From: Clostridium sp. UBA4108 | Lineage (GTDB): Bacteria > Bacillota > Clostridia > Clostridiales > Clostridiaceae | DNA: 64,000 nt | NCBI GenBank assembly: GCA_002381695.1 | Contig: DFXM01000020.1 | Coordinates: 614,139-678,138, forward strand | Direction of reading: 5' to 3' | In this document: piece after piece, positions 34,116-41,849 of the stretch | How positions within the stretch are numbered: the first letter of the stretch is position 1 | How the letters are laid out: the number at the start of each line of letters is the position of its first letter | The notes under the pieces: generated by a model | The model's input: only the letters and a program-made list of their open reading frames with translations | Told to the model about the DNA's origin: nothing | The model's database searches: none | Translations under genes and position numbers: made by a program

Positions 34116-35072
34116 ATGATGCGTTATACCATTAGAAGATTTCTGGAGATGATATTAACACTTTTTATAATAGCTACAGCCACTTTCTTTTTATTAGAGG
34201 CAGTACCAGGAGATCCACTTAGTGCGAAGGTACAAAAATTACCTCAAAACATAAAAGAAGCCATGTATAAAAAATATGGATATGATAGACCAGTTCAAGA
34301 AAGATATATAAAATGTATGACAGGAATACTCCATGGTGACTTTGGGACCTCCATAGTTTACCCAGGGGAAACTGTTGTCACTGTAATAAAAGCAAAACTT
34401 CCAGCTTCTGCAAGATTAGGGATACAGCAGATGGTTTTAGGGGTCGGATTAGGTATCATTTTAGGAATTTTAGCAGCTATGAAGAAGGGGAAATGGATTG
34501 ACTATACAATAATAACGACGGCCATATTATTGATTTCAGTGCCATCTTTTATTTTCGCGCTGGGCTTACAAAAAATCTTTGGAGGAATCTTAGGATGGGT
34601 TCCAATAATAGGATGGCCCCAAGGAAAAGACCTATGGTTTGGAGGGTGGGAATATACAATATTACCAACCCTTTCAGGATGTTTTGTATATATTGCATAT
34701 TATTCTAGACTTTTAAAGACTTCTATGTTAGATATTATAAATCAAGATTATGTGTTAACAGCAAAATCTAAAGGTTTATCAAGTAGAAAAATAGTATCAA
34801 GGCATATATTAAGAAACTCCTTAATTCCATTAGTTACAAATTTACCAGTGACAATCGCCATGTGTATAACAGGATCCTTCTTTATTGAAAGGGTATTTTC
34901 CATACCGGGCTTAGGACAGTATTATATAGGAGCAGTTCAAGGACAAGATTTATCAATGATTATGGGACAAACTATAATTATTACATCCATGTATGTTATA
35001 TGTATATTTTTAACAGATATTCTGTATACTGTGGTTGATCCAAGAATAAGAATCACTGGTGGAAAAAGATAA
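34116..35072 (+). CDS. oppB: Oligopeptide ABC transporter permease OppB
   Basis: A 318-residue permease with six membrane helices; it opens with MMRYTIRRFLEMILTLFIIATATFFL and has the DppB/OppB features AVPGDP, YGYDRPVQERY and the EAA-type loop YVLTAKSKGLSSRKIVSRHILRNSLIP. An upstream in-frame codon at 34089 lies inside the intercistronic hairpin; AAAGGAGGG is placed 6-8 nt before ATG 34116, which is chosen. Pairs with OppC to form the channel. Confidence 0.95.
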   Translation: MMRYTIRRFLEMILTLFIIATATFFLLEAVPGDPLSAKVQKLPQNIKEAMYKKYGYDRPVQERYIKCMTGILHGDFGTSIVYPGETVVTVIKAKLPASARLGIQQMVLGVGLGIILGILAAMKKGKWIDYTIITTAILLISVPSFIFALGLQKIFGGILGWVPIIGWPQGKDLWFGGWEYTILPTLSGCFVYIAYYSRLLKTSMLDIINQDYVLTAKSKGLSSRKIVSRHILRNSLIPLVTNLPVTIAMCITGSFFIERVFSIPGLGQYYIGAVQGQDLSMIMGQTIIITSMYVICIFLTDILYTVVDPRIRITGGKR

Positions 35073-35089
35073 GGTGAGGAGGACTATAT

Positions 35090-36007
35090 ATGGTTGAATT
35101 TAAAATAGACGATTTTCATGTAATTGGATGCGATGATGCAGATAAAGACATTATAAATAGGCCTAATATAAGTTATTGGCAGGATGCCTGGAGAAGACTT
35201 AAAAAAAATTATGTAGGTATGATTTCTCTATGGGTATTAGTATTCTTAGTATTAATGGTTATAGTGGGACCCTATATCACAGGAAAAGATTATATAACTA
35301 TGAATACAAAACTTGGAGATTTGCTTCCAAGTAGTAAATACTGGTTTGGCACAGATAGATTAGGAAGAGATCTATTTTCAAGGGTTTGGTTTGCAGGAAG
35401 AATGTCCATAGCTATAGGACTTATTGCAACCACAGTACAAATAGTTGTTGGATGTCTATATGGTGGTGTAATGGCTTATTTTGGAGGATGGGTAGATGAA
35501 GTTATGATGAGAGTCATAGAAGTAATTACTAGTGTTCCAGATTTGCTTTTAACCATACTTATGCTAGTAGTTTTAGGAAATAGTGTTGGAGCTTTGATTG
35601 TTGCATTAACAATCACAGCCTGGTGTGGAACTGCAAGAATGATAAGGGGACAATTGATGCAGCTTAGAGAGTCTGAGTATGTATTAGCGGCTCAGATGTT
35701 AGGTGCATCACCTACGAGAGTTATAGTAAAACACTTCATTCCTAATACTATAGGAGTATTAATACTAAATATAGCCTCAAGTATACCAGGATATATCTTT
35801 GCAGAAGCAGGACTTAGTTTTTTAGGAATTGGGCTTCAACCTCCAGATACAAGTTGGGGAGCACTTATAGCTTATGGAAGGGAAGTTATGGAATTCTATC
35901 CAACTCAGCTAATATTCCCAGCGCTTGCACTTTGTATTACAGTATTGGCATTTAATTTGTTGGGCGATGGGCTAAGAGATGCACTTGACCCAAGACTTCG
36001 TCAATAG
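35090..36007 (+). CDS. oppC: Oligopeptide ABC transporter permease OppC
   Basis: A 305-residue partner permease. A cytosolic N-terminus with SYWQDAWRRLKKNYVGMISL leads into the first helix; then FGTDRLGRDLFSRVW, the EAA loop YVLAAQMLGASPTRVIVKHFIPN and the C-terminal NLLGDGLRDALDPRLRQ, all typical of OppC/DppC. It lies 17 nt after oppB with a GAGGAGG-like RBS. Confidence 0.95.
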   Translation: MVEFKIDDFHVIGCDDADKDIINRPNISYWQDAWRRLKKNYVGMISLWVLVFLVLMVIVGPYITGKDYITMNTKLGDLLPSSKYWFGTDRLGRDLFSRVWFAGRMSIAIGLIATTVQIVVGCLYGGVMAYFGGWVDEVMMRVIEVITSVPDLLLTILMLVVLGNSVGALIVALTITAWCGTARMIRGQLMQLRESEYVLAAQMLGASPTRVIVKHFIPNTIGVLILNIASSIPGYIFAEAGLSFLGIGLQPPDTSWGALIAYGREVMEFYPTQLIFPALALCITVLAFNLLGDGLRDALDPRLRQ

Positions 36008-36021
36008 TAGGAGGGAATGTT

Positions 36022-37041
36022 ATGGAAAAACAATTAGAAGTTAAAAATTTAAGAGTATCATATTATACCTATGCTGGAGAAGTGAAGGCTGTTAGGGGAA
36101 TGTCCTTCGATGTAGATAAGGGAGAATGTATTGCTATAGTTGGAGAATCAGGTTGTGGAAAAACTGTTACGTCTAAAGCTATAATGGGGTTAATTCAATC
36201 ACCACCAGGAGAAATAAAAGAAGGAAGCGAAGTTATTTATAAAGGTGAAAACATATTGAATTTTTCAGAAAAACAATGGCAAAACTTTAGAGGTGAAGAG
36301 TGCAGTATGATTTTCCAAGATGCATTAACAGCTCTAAATCCAACTATGAAGGTAGGAAAGCAGATTGCAGAGAATTTAATAATTCATAGAGGAATGAAAA
36401 AGCATGAGGCATTAAGCGAAGCAAAAAAGATGTTAGAGCTTGTAGGTATACCTAATATTGAGAAAAGAATTAATCAGTATCCTCATGAATTTTCAGGAGG
36501 AATGAGGCAGAGGGTTATGATAGCTATAGCGTTGGCTTGTAATCCTAGTATACTTATAGCAGATGAACCTACCACAGCATTAGATGTTACCATACAAGCA
36601 CAGATAATAGATATTATAAAAAATCTTCAACAAAAATTGGGAACCTCTGTTATATTAATCACCCATGATTTAGGCGTGGTTGCAGATCTTGCAAACAGAA
36701 TTTTTGTTATGTATGCAGGGAAACTAGTTGAAAAAGGAAATTATAAAGAGATATTCTATAATCCTAAGCATCCATATACTTGGGCACTACTTAAAGCCGT
36801 ACCTAGATTAGATGCAGATGATAAAGAGGAACTAGTATCTATTCAGGGAACACCCCCAGATTTGATATGCCCTCCAGCTGGATGTGGCTTTGCATTAAGG
36901 TGTAAAAACTGTATGAATATATGCTTAAGAGAAGAACCACCAGCATCTGAATTTGAAGAGGGGCATACAGTAGCGTGCTGGCTACATCATCCTATGGCTC
37001 CCAAATTAGAAGTACCAGTTGGAGTAGGAGGTGCTAAGTAG
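36022..37041 (+). CDS. oppD: Oligopeptide ABC transporter ATPase OppD
   Basis: A 339-residue ATPase: Walker A GESGCGKT, signature FSGGMRQR, Walker B LIADEPTTALDVT, switch His in ITHDLG. The C-terminal oligopeptide-transporter extension has four Cys (CPPAGCGFALRCKNCMNIC), which in OppD/OppF/DppD proteins can bind an iron-sulfur cluster. Fourteen nt follow oppC; GGAGG is present. Its stop overlaps the oppF start by one base. Confidence 0.95.
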   Translation: MEKQLEVKNLRVSYYTYAGEVKAVRGMSFDVDKGECIAIVGESGCGKTVTSKAIMGLIQSPPGEIKEGSEVIYKGENILNFSEKQWQNFRGEECSMIFQDALTALNPTMKVGKQIAENLIIHRGMKKHEALSEAKKMLELVGIPNIEKRINQYPHEFSGGMRQRVMIAIALACNPSILIADEPTTALDVTIQAQIIDIIKNLQQKLGTSVILITHDLGVVADLANRIFVMYAGKLVEKGNYKEIFYNPKHPYTWALLKAVPRLDADDKEELVSIQGTPPDLICPPAGCGFALRCKNCMNICLREEPPASEFEEGHTVACWLHHPMAPKLEVPVGVGGAK

Positions 37042-38006
37042 TGGAAGAAAAAAATAATGCGGTAATGGAAATTAAAGGTTTAAAGAAATATTTCAATGTG
37101 GGTAAAAAAGCAATTTTAAAAGCAGTTGATGATGTAAATATATCTATAGGAGAGGGAGAAACAGTAGGACTTGTTGGTGAATCAGGATGTGGAAAAACTA
37201 CTTGTGGAAGAACTTGTGTAGGAATGTATGAAAAAACTGAAGGAAGCGTTATATATAAAGGAATGGATGTTCATAAATTAAAGGGAAGAGAGAGAAGAGC
37301 CTTTTCTAAGGAGGTTCAAATCATTTTCCAAGATCCATATGCATCACTGAATCCAAGAATGACTGTAGGAGACATAATAGCAGAGGGTATAGACATTCAT
37401 AAATTAGCTTCTAATTCAAAAGAGAGAAGTGAGAGAGTCAATGAATTCTTGAGATTAGTAGGATTAAATAAAGAACATGCAAATAGATTTGTTCATGAAT
37501 TTTCAGGAGGTCAAAGACAAAGAATTGGTATAGCAAGAGCACTTGCAGTAGAACCTAAATTTATAATGTGTGATGAACCAATTTCAGCATTAGATGTTTC
37601 TATACAGGCGCAAATTGTAAATCTTTTAATGAAATTGCAGAGGGATATGGGATTAACTTATTTATTTATAGCCCATGACCTATCTATGGTAAAGTATATA
37701 TCTAATAGAGTAGCTGTTATGTATCTTGGAGTTATAGTAGAGCTTACCAATAGTAAAGAATTATATAAACATCCAAGTCATCCATATACTAAGGCATTAT
37801 TATCTGCAATACCTATACCAGATCCATTGGTAGAAAGAGCAAGACAGAGAATTATGCTAGAAGGAGATGTACCTAGTCCTATAAATCCTCCATTAGGATG
37901 TAAATTTGTTAAAAGATGCAAATATGCCACAGCCAGATGTAATGAAGAAGCACCAATTCTTAAAGAGATATCAGCTAATCACTTTGTAGCATGTCATTTA
38001 TATTAG
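37041..38006 (+). CDS. oppF: Oligopeptide ABC transporter ATPase OppF
   Basis: A 321-residue second ATPase: Walker A GESGCGKTT, signature FSGGQRQR, Walker B IMCDEPISALDVS, switch His in IAHDLS, and the Cys-containing C-terminal extension (GCKFVKRCKYATARC). The start is GTG in TAGTG, overlapping the oppD stop, with GGAGG about 10 nt upstream in the oppD end. It completes a full oligopeptide importer. Confidence 0.95.
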   Translation: MEEKNNAVMEIKGLKKYFNVGKKAILKAVDDVNISIGEGETVGLVGESGCGKTTCGRTCVGMYEKTEGSVIYKGMDVHKLKGRERRAFSKEVQIIFQDPYASLNPRMTVGDIIAEGIDIHKLASNSKERSERVNEFLRLVGLNKEHANRFVHEFSGGQRQRIGIARALAVEPKFIMCDEPISALDVSIQAQIVNLLMKLQRDMGLTYLFIAHDLSMVKYISNRVAVMYLGVIVELTNSKELYKHPSHPYTKALLSAIPIPDPLVERARQRIMLEGDVPSPINPPLGCKFVKRCKYATARCNEEAPILKEISANHFVACHLY

Positions 38007-38045
38007 ATTGATTTTATATTTTAAATATAGGAAAAGGATTGTGTT

Positions 38046-38396
38046 ATGAATAAAACTATAGATTATTTTAAAGACATAATAAAGTCACTTATGATAGGTA
38101 TAATGGTAGCTTTGATCATAATGGTGTTAACTGCATTGATAACATTTATAGTAAATCACAATAATATTAAAGGAGTTTTAGAAACGGTTAAAAACACTTT
38201 ATTTATTATTGGAGCATTTGGACTATTAATATGCTCTGGATTTATATTAAAACGAGATTCAAGGAGACCATTAGCATACGAAGATCAATGGAAGGAAAAA
38301 TTTAGAGCTATCAAGTTTCAAAATGTTTTAATGGTTATAACTGTAACACTTTTATGTTTTGGAATAGGCATAGATAGAATTATTTATTATTGGTAA
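38046..38396 (+). CDS. Small membrane protein, unknown function
   Basis: A 116-residue protein with three hydrophobic helices (about residues 14-36, 48-67 and 92-112) and a basic cytosolic loop between the second and third (KRDSRRPLAYEDQWKEKFR). I recognise no family. It follows oppF by 39 nt and precedes a terminator, so it is likely the last gene of the opp transcript, but a link with peptide uptake is only positional. The RBS is weak (AGGAAAAGGAT). Confidence 0.7.
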   Translation: MNKTIDYFKDIIKSLMIGIMVALIIMVLTALITFIVNHNNIKGVLETVKNTLFIIGAFGLLICSGFILKRDSRRPLAYEDQWKEKFRAIKFQNVLMVITVTLLCFGIGIDRIIYYW

Positions 38397-38402
38397 TTTT
38401 AT

Positions 38403-38448
38403 AGCTTAAATACGACTCTATTAGAGGGGTATTTAAGCTTATTTTTTA
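38403..38448 (+). terminator. Terminator of the opp operon
   Basis: AGCTTAAATAC (38403-38413) pairs perfectly with 38429-38439, then TATTTTTTAT. Another member of the CTTAAATA stem group. The 38449-38648 gap holds no gene larger than a 13-codon frame. Confidence 0.85.
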
Positions 38449-38648
38449 TGGTAGAATATATAGAGATATTTAAGTGCGTTGATAAAAATGCACATTACTA
38501 CTGGAAAGTCGTTTCGAAAGATTGATTTACAATAATATGCATATTTATCAATCCTGTATTAGAGTAAAATCATAAATAGAGAAGGGAAGTAAAACATAGT
38601 TATGGATAACAATAATAATAGATTTGAAGAAATTGAGGAGTAAGCTGC

Positions 38649-38972
38649 ATGATTATAGTTAACACAAAACAAGAGGTCTTTGAGTTAGTTGAGAAAAATT
38701 CTATGGTACTTCTATATTTTTCGTCAGAAAATTGCTCTACTTGTATGGCATTAAAACCAAAGATTCAACAGTTACTAACTAAGTATCCAAAAGTAATTTC
38801 AGGTGAAATAGAAGGACGGGTTTTATCAAAGTTTGCTGCAGATTTCAATGTTTTTTCTCCACCAATAATTATTTTATATGTGGATGGAAAGGAAACCATA
38901 AGAGAGGGAAGATATGCTAGCATTGAGGAATTAGAAGAAAAGATTAAAAGATATTATGAAATGATATTTTAA
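38649..38972 (+). CDS. Thioredoxin-like protein
   Basis: A 107-residue thioredoxin fold with the redox motif CSTC at about residues 30-33 (SSENCSTCMALKPKIQQLL) and the cis-Pro loop VFSPPIIILYVDG. The usual WCGPC is replaced by NCSTC, and the strand before it reads MVLLYFSS, so it is a divergent thioredoxin rather than the housekeeping TrxA; its partner is unknown. GAGGAG is 8-9 nt before ATG. Monocistronic, followed by a long hairpin element. Confidence 0.85.
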   Translation: MIIVNTKQEVFELVEKNSMVLLYFSSENCSTCMALKPKIQQLLTKYPKVISGEIEGRVLSKFAADFNVFSPPIIILYVDGKETIREGRYASIEELEEKIKRYYEMIF

Positions 38973-38980
38973 TTTATAGA

Positions 38981-39068
38981 CTATGTTTCAATATAGTGTT
39001 AAATTTTCTGTAAGTTACTTCTTTTGCAATACTATGTAGTTCTTTATCAATACTATATTGAAACATAG
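38981..39068. repeat. Long hairpin element, TATGTTTCAATATA arms (copy 2)
   Basis: A perfect 17-bp inverted repeat (CTATGTTTCAATATAGT at 38981-38997, complement at 39052-39068) with a 54-nt loop. The arms share TATGTTTCAATATA with the element at 1485-1565, and the loops share an AACTTACTTC / AAGTTACTTC-like segment in opposite orientation. Confidence 0.7.
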
Positions 39069-39077
39069 CTAATTCAC

Positions 39078-39103
39078 AAAATATTTATGTATGTAAATAT
39101 TTT
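39078..39103. repeat. Inverted repeat upstream of ilvE
   Basis: AAAATATTTA-TGTATG-TAAATATTTT, 10-bp perfect arms, about 70 nt before ilvE. It could be an operator or chance in AT-rich DNA. Confidence 0.35.
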
Positions 39104-39173
39104 CATAAAGGGATGATTAATTGAGGAAAATATTATAGAATATAGATATAAATATATTTTAGGGGGGCTAATT

Positions 39174-40196
39174 ATGAATAAAACTGTTAATATTGATTGG
39201 AAAAATCTTAGTTTTAGTTATATGAAGACAAATTTCCGCTATGTTTCTATTTGGAAAGATGGAAATTGGGATGAGGGTATACTTACAGAGGATAATAAGT
39301 TAACTATTAGTGAAGCTTCAACATCATTACATTATGGACAGCAATGCTTTGAGGGCTTGAAGGCCTATAGAACTAAGGAGGGAAAGGTACAATTATTTAG
39401 AGTAGATGAAAATGCAAAAAGGATTAATAGAAGTTGTAAACGATTGCTAATGCCTACAATTCCAGAAGAAAAATTTATAGATGCTTGCATACAGGTGGTA
39501 AGAGCTAATGATAAGTTTGTACCACCTTATGGAACTGGTGCAACTTTATATTTAAGACCTTTTGTTATAGGGATAGGGGATAATTTAGGCGTAAAACCTG
39601 CTCCTGAATACATGTTTTGTATATTCTGTTCACCTGTTGGACCTTATTTTAAAGGCGAAATGGCACCAGTTAATTTCATGATAGCTGACTATGATAGAGC
39701 AGCACCATTAGGTACAGGTTCTGAAAAGGTAGGAGGAAATTATGCAGCAAGTCTTTATCCTCATGAAATAGCAGTTAAGAGAGGATTCGCGGATTGTATT
39801 TATCTAGATCCAGCAACTCATAGTAAAATTGAAGAAGTAGGAGCAGCAAATTTCTTCGGGATTACTAAGGACAATAAATTTATTACTCCAGAATCTGAGT
39901 CTATTTTACCGAGTATAACTAAATATTCGCTAATGTATCTTGCAAAAGAGTACTTAAAAATGGAAGTAGAAGAAAGAGATGTACTTATAGATAATCTTTC
40001 AGAATTTAAAGAAGCCGGTGCTTGTGGTACAGCAGCAGTTATTACTCCAATTGGAGGAATTGAATATAAAGGAGGACTTCATGTATTCCATAGTGAAACA
40101 GAAGTAGGACCTATAACAAAAGAGCTCTACAATACATTATGTGGAATACAAATTGGAGATGTAGAAGCACCTGAAGGATGGATATTTGAAGTATAG
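39174..40196 (+). CDS. ilvE: Branched-chain amino acid aminotransferase
   Basis: A class IV PLP aminotransferase interconverting Leu/Ile/Val and their 2-oxo acids. At 340 residues it belongs to the longer, eukaryote-like BCAT group. Visible markers: LHYGQQCFEGLKAYR, LYLRPFVIG, GSEKVGGNYAASL (the Lys before GGNY is the PLP lysine), EEVGAANFF and the CGTAAVITPIGGI phosphate-binding region. GGGGGG precedes ATG by 6-7 nt. It is monocistronic with a strong terminator. No T-box or other leader motif was found in front of it. Confidence 0.96.
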   Translation: MNKTVNIDWKNLSFSYMKTNFRYVSIWKDGNWDEGILTEDNKLTISEASTSLHYGQQCFEGLKAYRTKEGKVQLFRVDENAKRINRSCKRLLMPTIPEEKFIDACIQVVRANDKFVPPYGTGATLYLRPFVIGIGDNLGVKPAPEYMFCIFCSPVGPYFKGEMAPVNFMIADYDRAAPLGTGSEKVGGNYAASLYPHEIAVKRGFADCIYLDPATHSKIEEVGAANFFGITKDNKFITPESESILPSITKYSLMYLAKEYLKMEVEERDVLIDNLSEFKEAGACGTAAVITPIGGIEYKGGLHVFHSETEVGPITKELYNTLCGIQIGDVEAPEGWIFEV

Positions 40197-40233
40197 AAAA
40201 TAAAAGAGAATAAAGAGAATATAATTTCATATA

Positions 40234-40272
40234 AGGTTCAGCTAGGTTTAAATTTCTAGCTGAACTTTTTTA
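40234..40272 (+). terminator. Terminator after ilvE
   Basis: AGGTTCAGCTAG (40234-40245) pairs with CTAGCTGAACT (40256-40266) followed by six T. Confidence 0.9.
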
Positions 40273-40300
40273 TTTGATTTTATTTTAAATGATTTTTAAT

Positions 40301-40343
40301 AATATGTAGTTCTAGAATCAACAATCATTTAAAACACAGCCCT
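40301..40343. repeat. Diverged 43-nt repeat, copy 2
   Basis: Resembles 9991-10033 at 33 of 43 positions without gaps. The first copy overlaps the 3' end of the NhaC-family gene, so this one may be a remnant of a duplicated gene end, or a repeat without coding meaning. Confidence 0.35.
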
Positions 40344-40430
40344 TTAACTTAATTATATCTGAGAAAAAGACAATTTTATATAAATAAAGGAAGTATAGAG
40401 TTATACCAATGAGTGTATAGAAAGGATTCC

Positions 40431-40514
40431 ACTTATTTTAACAAGGTAAAGTGTAAAATTTTGTTGTTAAAATAAGTAAATATATGTAATTTAAGTATTG
40501 AAATTACATATATT
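40431..40514. repeat. Two tandem perfect inverted repeats in the BMP operon leader
   Basis: First, ACTTATTTTAACAA (40431-40444) with its exact complement at 40464-40477. Second, AATATATGTAATTT (40479-40492) with its exact complement at 40501-40514. Neither is followed by a T tract. They occupy the 474-nt gap before the nucleoside importer; no gene and no recognised riboswitch is present there. Confidence 0.6.
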
Positions 40515-40671
40515 ATAATTTAAAATTAAACTAAGTAATCAGTAAAATAAAAAAATGAAATTAATTTCAACTTGAATAAATATATTTATTTTTATTTATA
40601 CATAGATATTTTATTAAATAAATAAAGTATTAATACAATCTATATTTTTATTAAGGGGTTGGAGGGGAAAA

Positions 40672-41787
40672 ATGAATAAGTTATTAAAGAAAATTGCAAC
40701 ATTGGTTATCACTGGAGCATTTATATTTACAGGATGTGGAGGGGCATCGTCTGGAGGAGATAAACCAATTGGTGACAAAGAAGCCTCAAAAGAAATTAAA
40801 GTTGGATTTCTTTATTCAGGGCCAGCTAGTGATGGAGGATACAATTATGTCCATGACCAAGGTAGATTATATCTAGAAAAGGAACTTGGAGTCAAAACTG
40901 TTTATAAAGAGTCAGTAAAGGAAGAAAAATCAGAGGTTCAAAAAACTGCTGAAACTATGATAGAAGAGGGATGTAATGTAATTATTGGAGTTAGCTTTGG
41001 ATTCCAAGAAGGATTACTTGCAACAGCTAAAAATTATCCAGAAGTTAAATTCCTACATTGTTCAGGTTTTAAACTAGCTGATAATATGGGGCAATATTTT
41101 GGTAGAATACATGAAATGCAATATTTAAATGGTGTTATAGCTGGATTAACTACTAAGACAAATAAATTAGGATTTGTTGGTGCATTTCCATTTCCTGAGG
41201 TTATAAGAAATATAAATGCATTTACATTAGGTGCAAAATCAGTTAATCCTGATGTAACTGTAAAGGTTAATTGGACAAGTACTTGGTATGATCCAGCAAA
41301 GGAAAAAGAGGCTGCAAAAGCATTACTTGATGCTGGAATAGATGTAATAGGACAACACCAAAATACACCAGGACCACAACAAGCGGCAGAGGAAAGAGGT
41401 GCATTTGCAACTGGATATAATACAGATATGAGCAAAACAGCTCCAAAAGCCAACCTTTCTTCAGCAATATTTAATTGGGGATCTTACTATGTAAAGGCAG
41501 TTAAAGATATACAATATGGAAAATGGAAATCAGAGAAATATTGGGGTGGAATCGATGATAAGGTTGTAGATATAGTTATAACAGATTTAGTATCATCAGA
41601 AAACAAGGCTAAAGTAGAAGCTGTAAAAGAAGATATAAAGTCAGGTAAAAATAAGATATTTCAAGGACCTATAAAGGATCAAAAGGGACAAGAGAAGCTT
41701 AAAGCTGGAGAAGTTATGAGCGATGAAGATGTTTGGAATATTAACTGGTTTGTAGAGGGCATAGATGGAACAATACCAAATAATTAG
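40672..41787 (+). CDS. BMP family ABC transporter substrate-binding lipoprotein
   Basis: A 371-residue PnrA/BMP (Med) family lipoprotein that binds nucleosides, mostly purine nucleosides in characterised members. The signal peptide ends in FTGC (Cys about residue 22). The mature protein has KVGFLYSGPASDGGYNYVHDQGRLYLEKELG, IIGVSFGFQEGL, KFLHCSGF and LGFVGAFPFPEVIRNINAFTLGAKSVNP, the standard family blocks. First gene of a four-gene importer, with GGAGGGG before ATG. The leader contains two strong hairpins, and a further hairpin separates it from the ATPase gene. Confidence 0.93.
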   Translation: MNKLLKKIATLVITGAFIFTGCGGASSGGDKPIGDKEASKEIKVGFLYSGPASDGGYNYVHDQGRLYLEKELGVKTVYKESVKEEKSEVQKTAETMIEEGCNVIIGVSFGFQEGLLATAKNYPEVKFLHCSGFKLADNMGQYFGRIHEMQYLNGVIAGLTTKTNKLGFVGAFPFPEVIRNINAFTLGAKSVNPDVTVKVNWTSTWYDPAKEKEAAKALLDAGIDVIGQHQNTPGPQQAAEERGAFATGYNTDMSKTAPKANLSSAIFNWGSYYVKAVKDIQYGKWKSEKYWGGIDDKVVDIVITDLVSSENKAKVEAVKEDIKSGKNKIFQGPIKDQKGQEKLKAGEVMSDEDVWNINWFVEGIDGTIPNN

Positions 41788-41800
41788 CGAAAATAGAGAA

Positions 41801-41832
41801 GAACTGAAGATATTACCTTCAGTTCTATTTTT
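41801..41832 (+). terminator. Intercistronic hairpin after the BMP gene
   Basis: GAACTGAAG (41801-41809) pairs with CTTCAGTTC (41817-41825) followed by TATTTTTA. Partial termination here would give more binding protein than transporter, as at oppA/oppB. Confidence 0.7.
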
Positions 41833-41849
41833 AGATTGAGGGGGATACT

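Noticed and set aside
38602..38643. A 13-codon frame ending just before the thioredoxin-like gene
   Set aside because: It reads mostly Asn and Glu because it runs through the GAGGAG ribosome-binding site; it could be a leader peptide but nothing supports expression.
40273..40671. Purine riboswitch before the nucleoside importer
   Set aside because: None of the conserved purine aptamer loop sequences is present; only simple AT-rich hairpins were found.
41034..41467. Long minus-strand frames opposite the BMP lipoprotein gene
   Set aside because: They are antisense to a gene with clear family motifs and lack ribosome-binding sites; their apparent composition follows from the coding strand.
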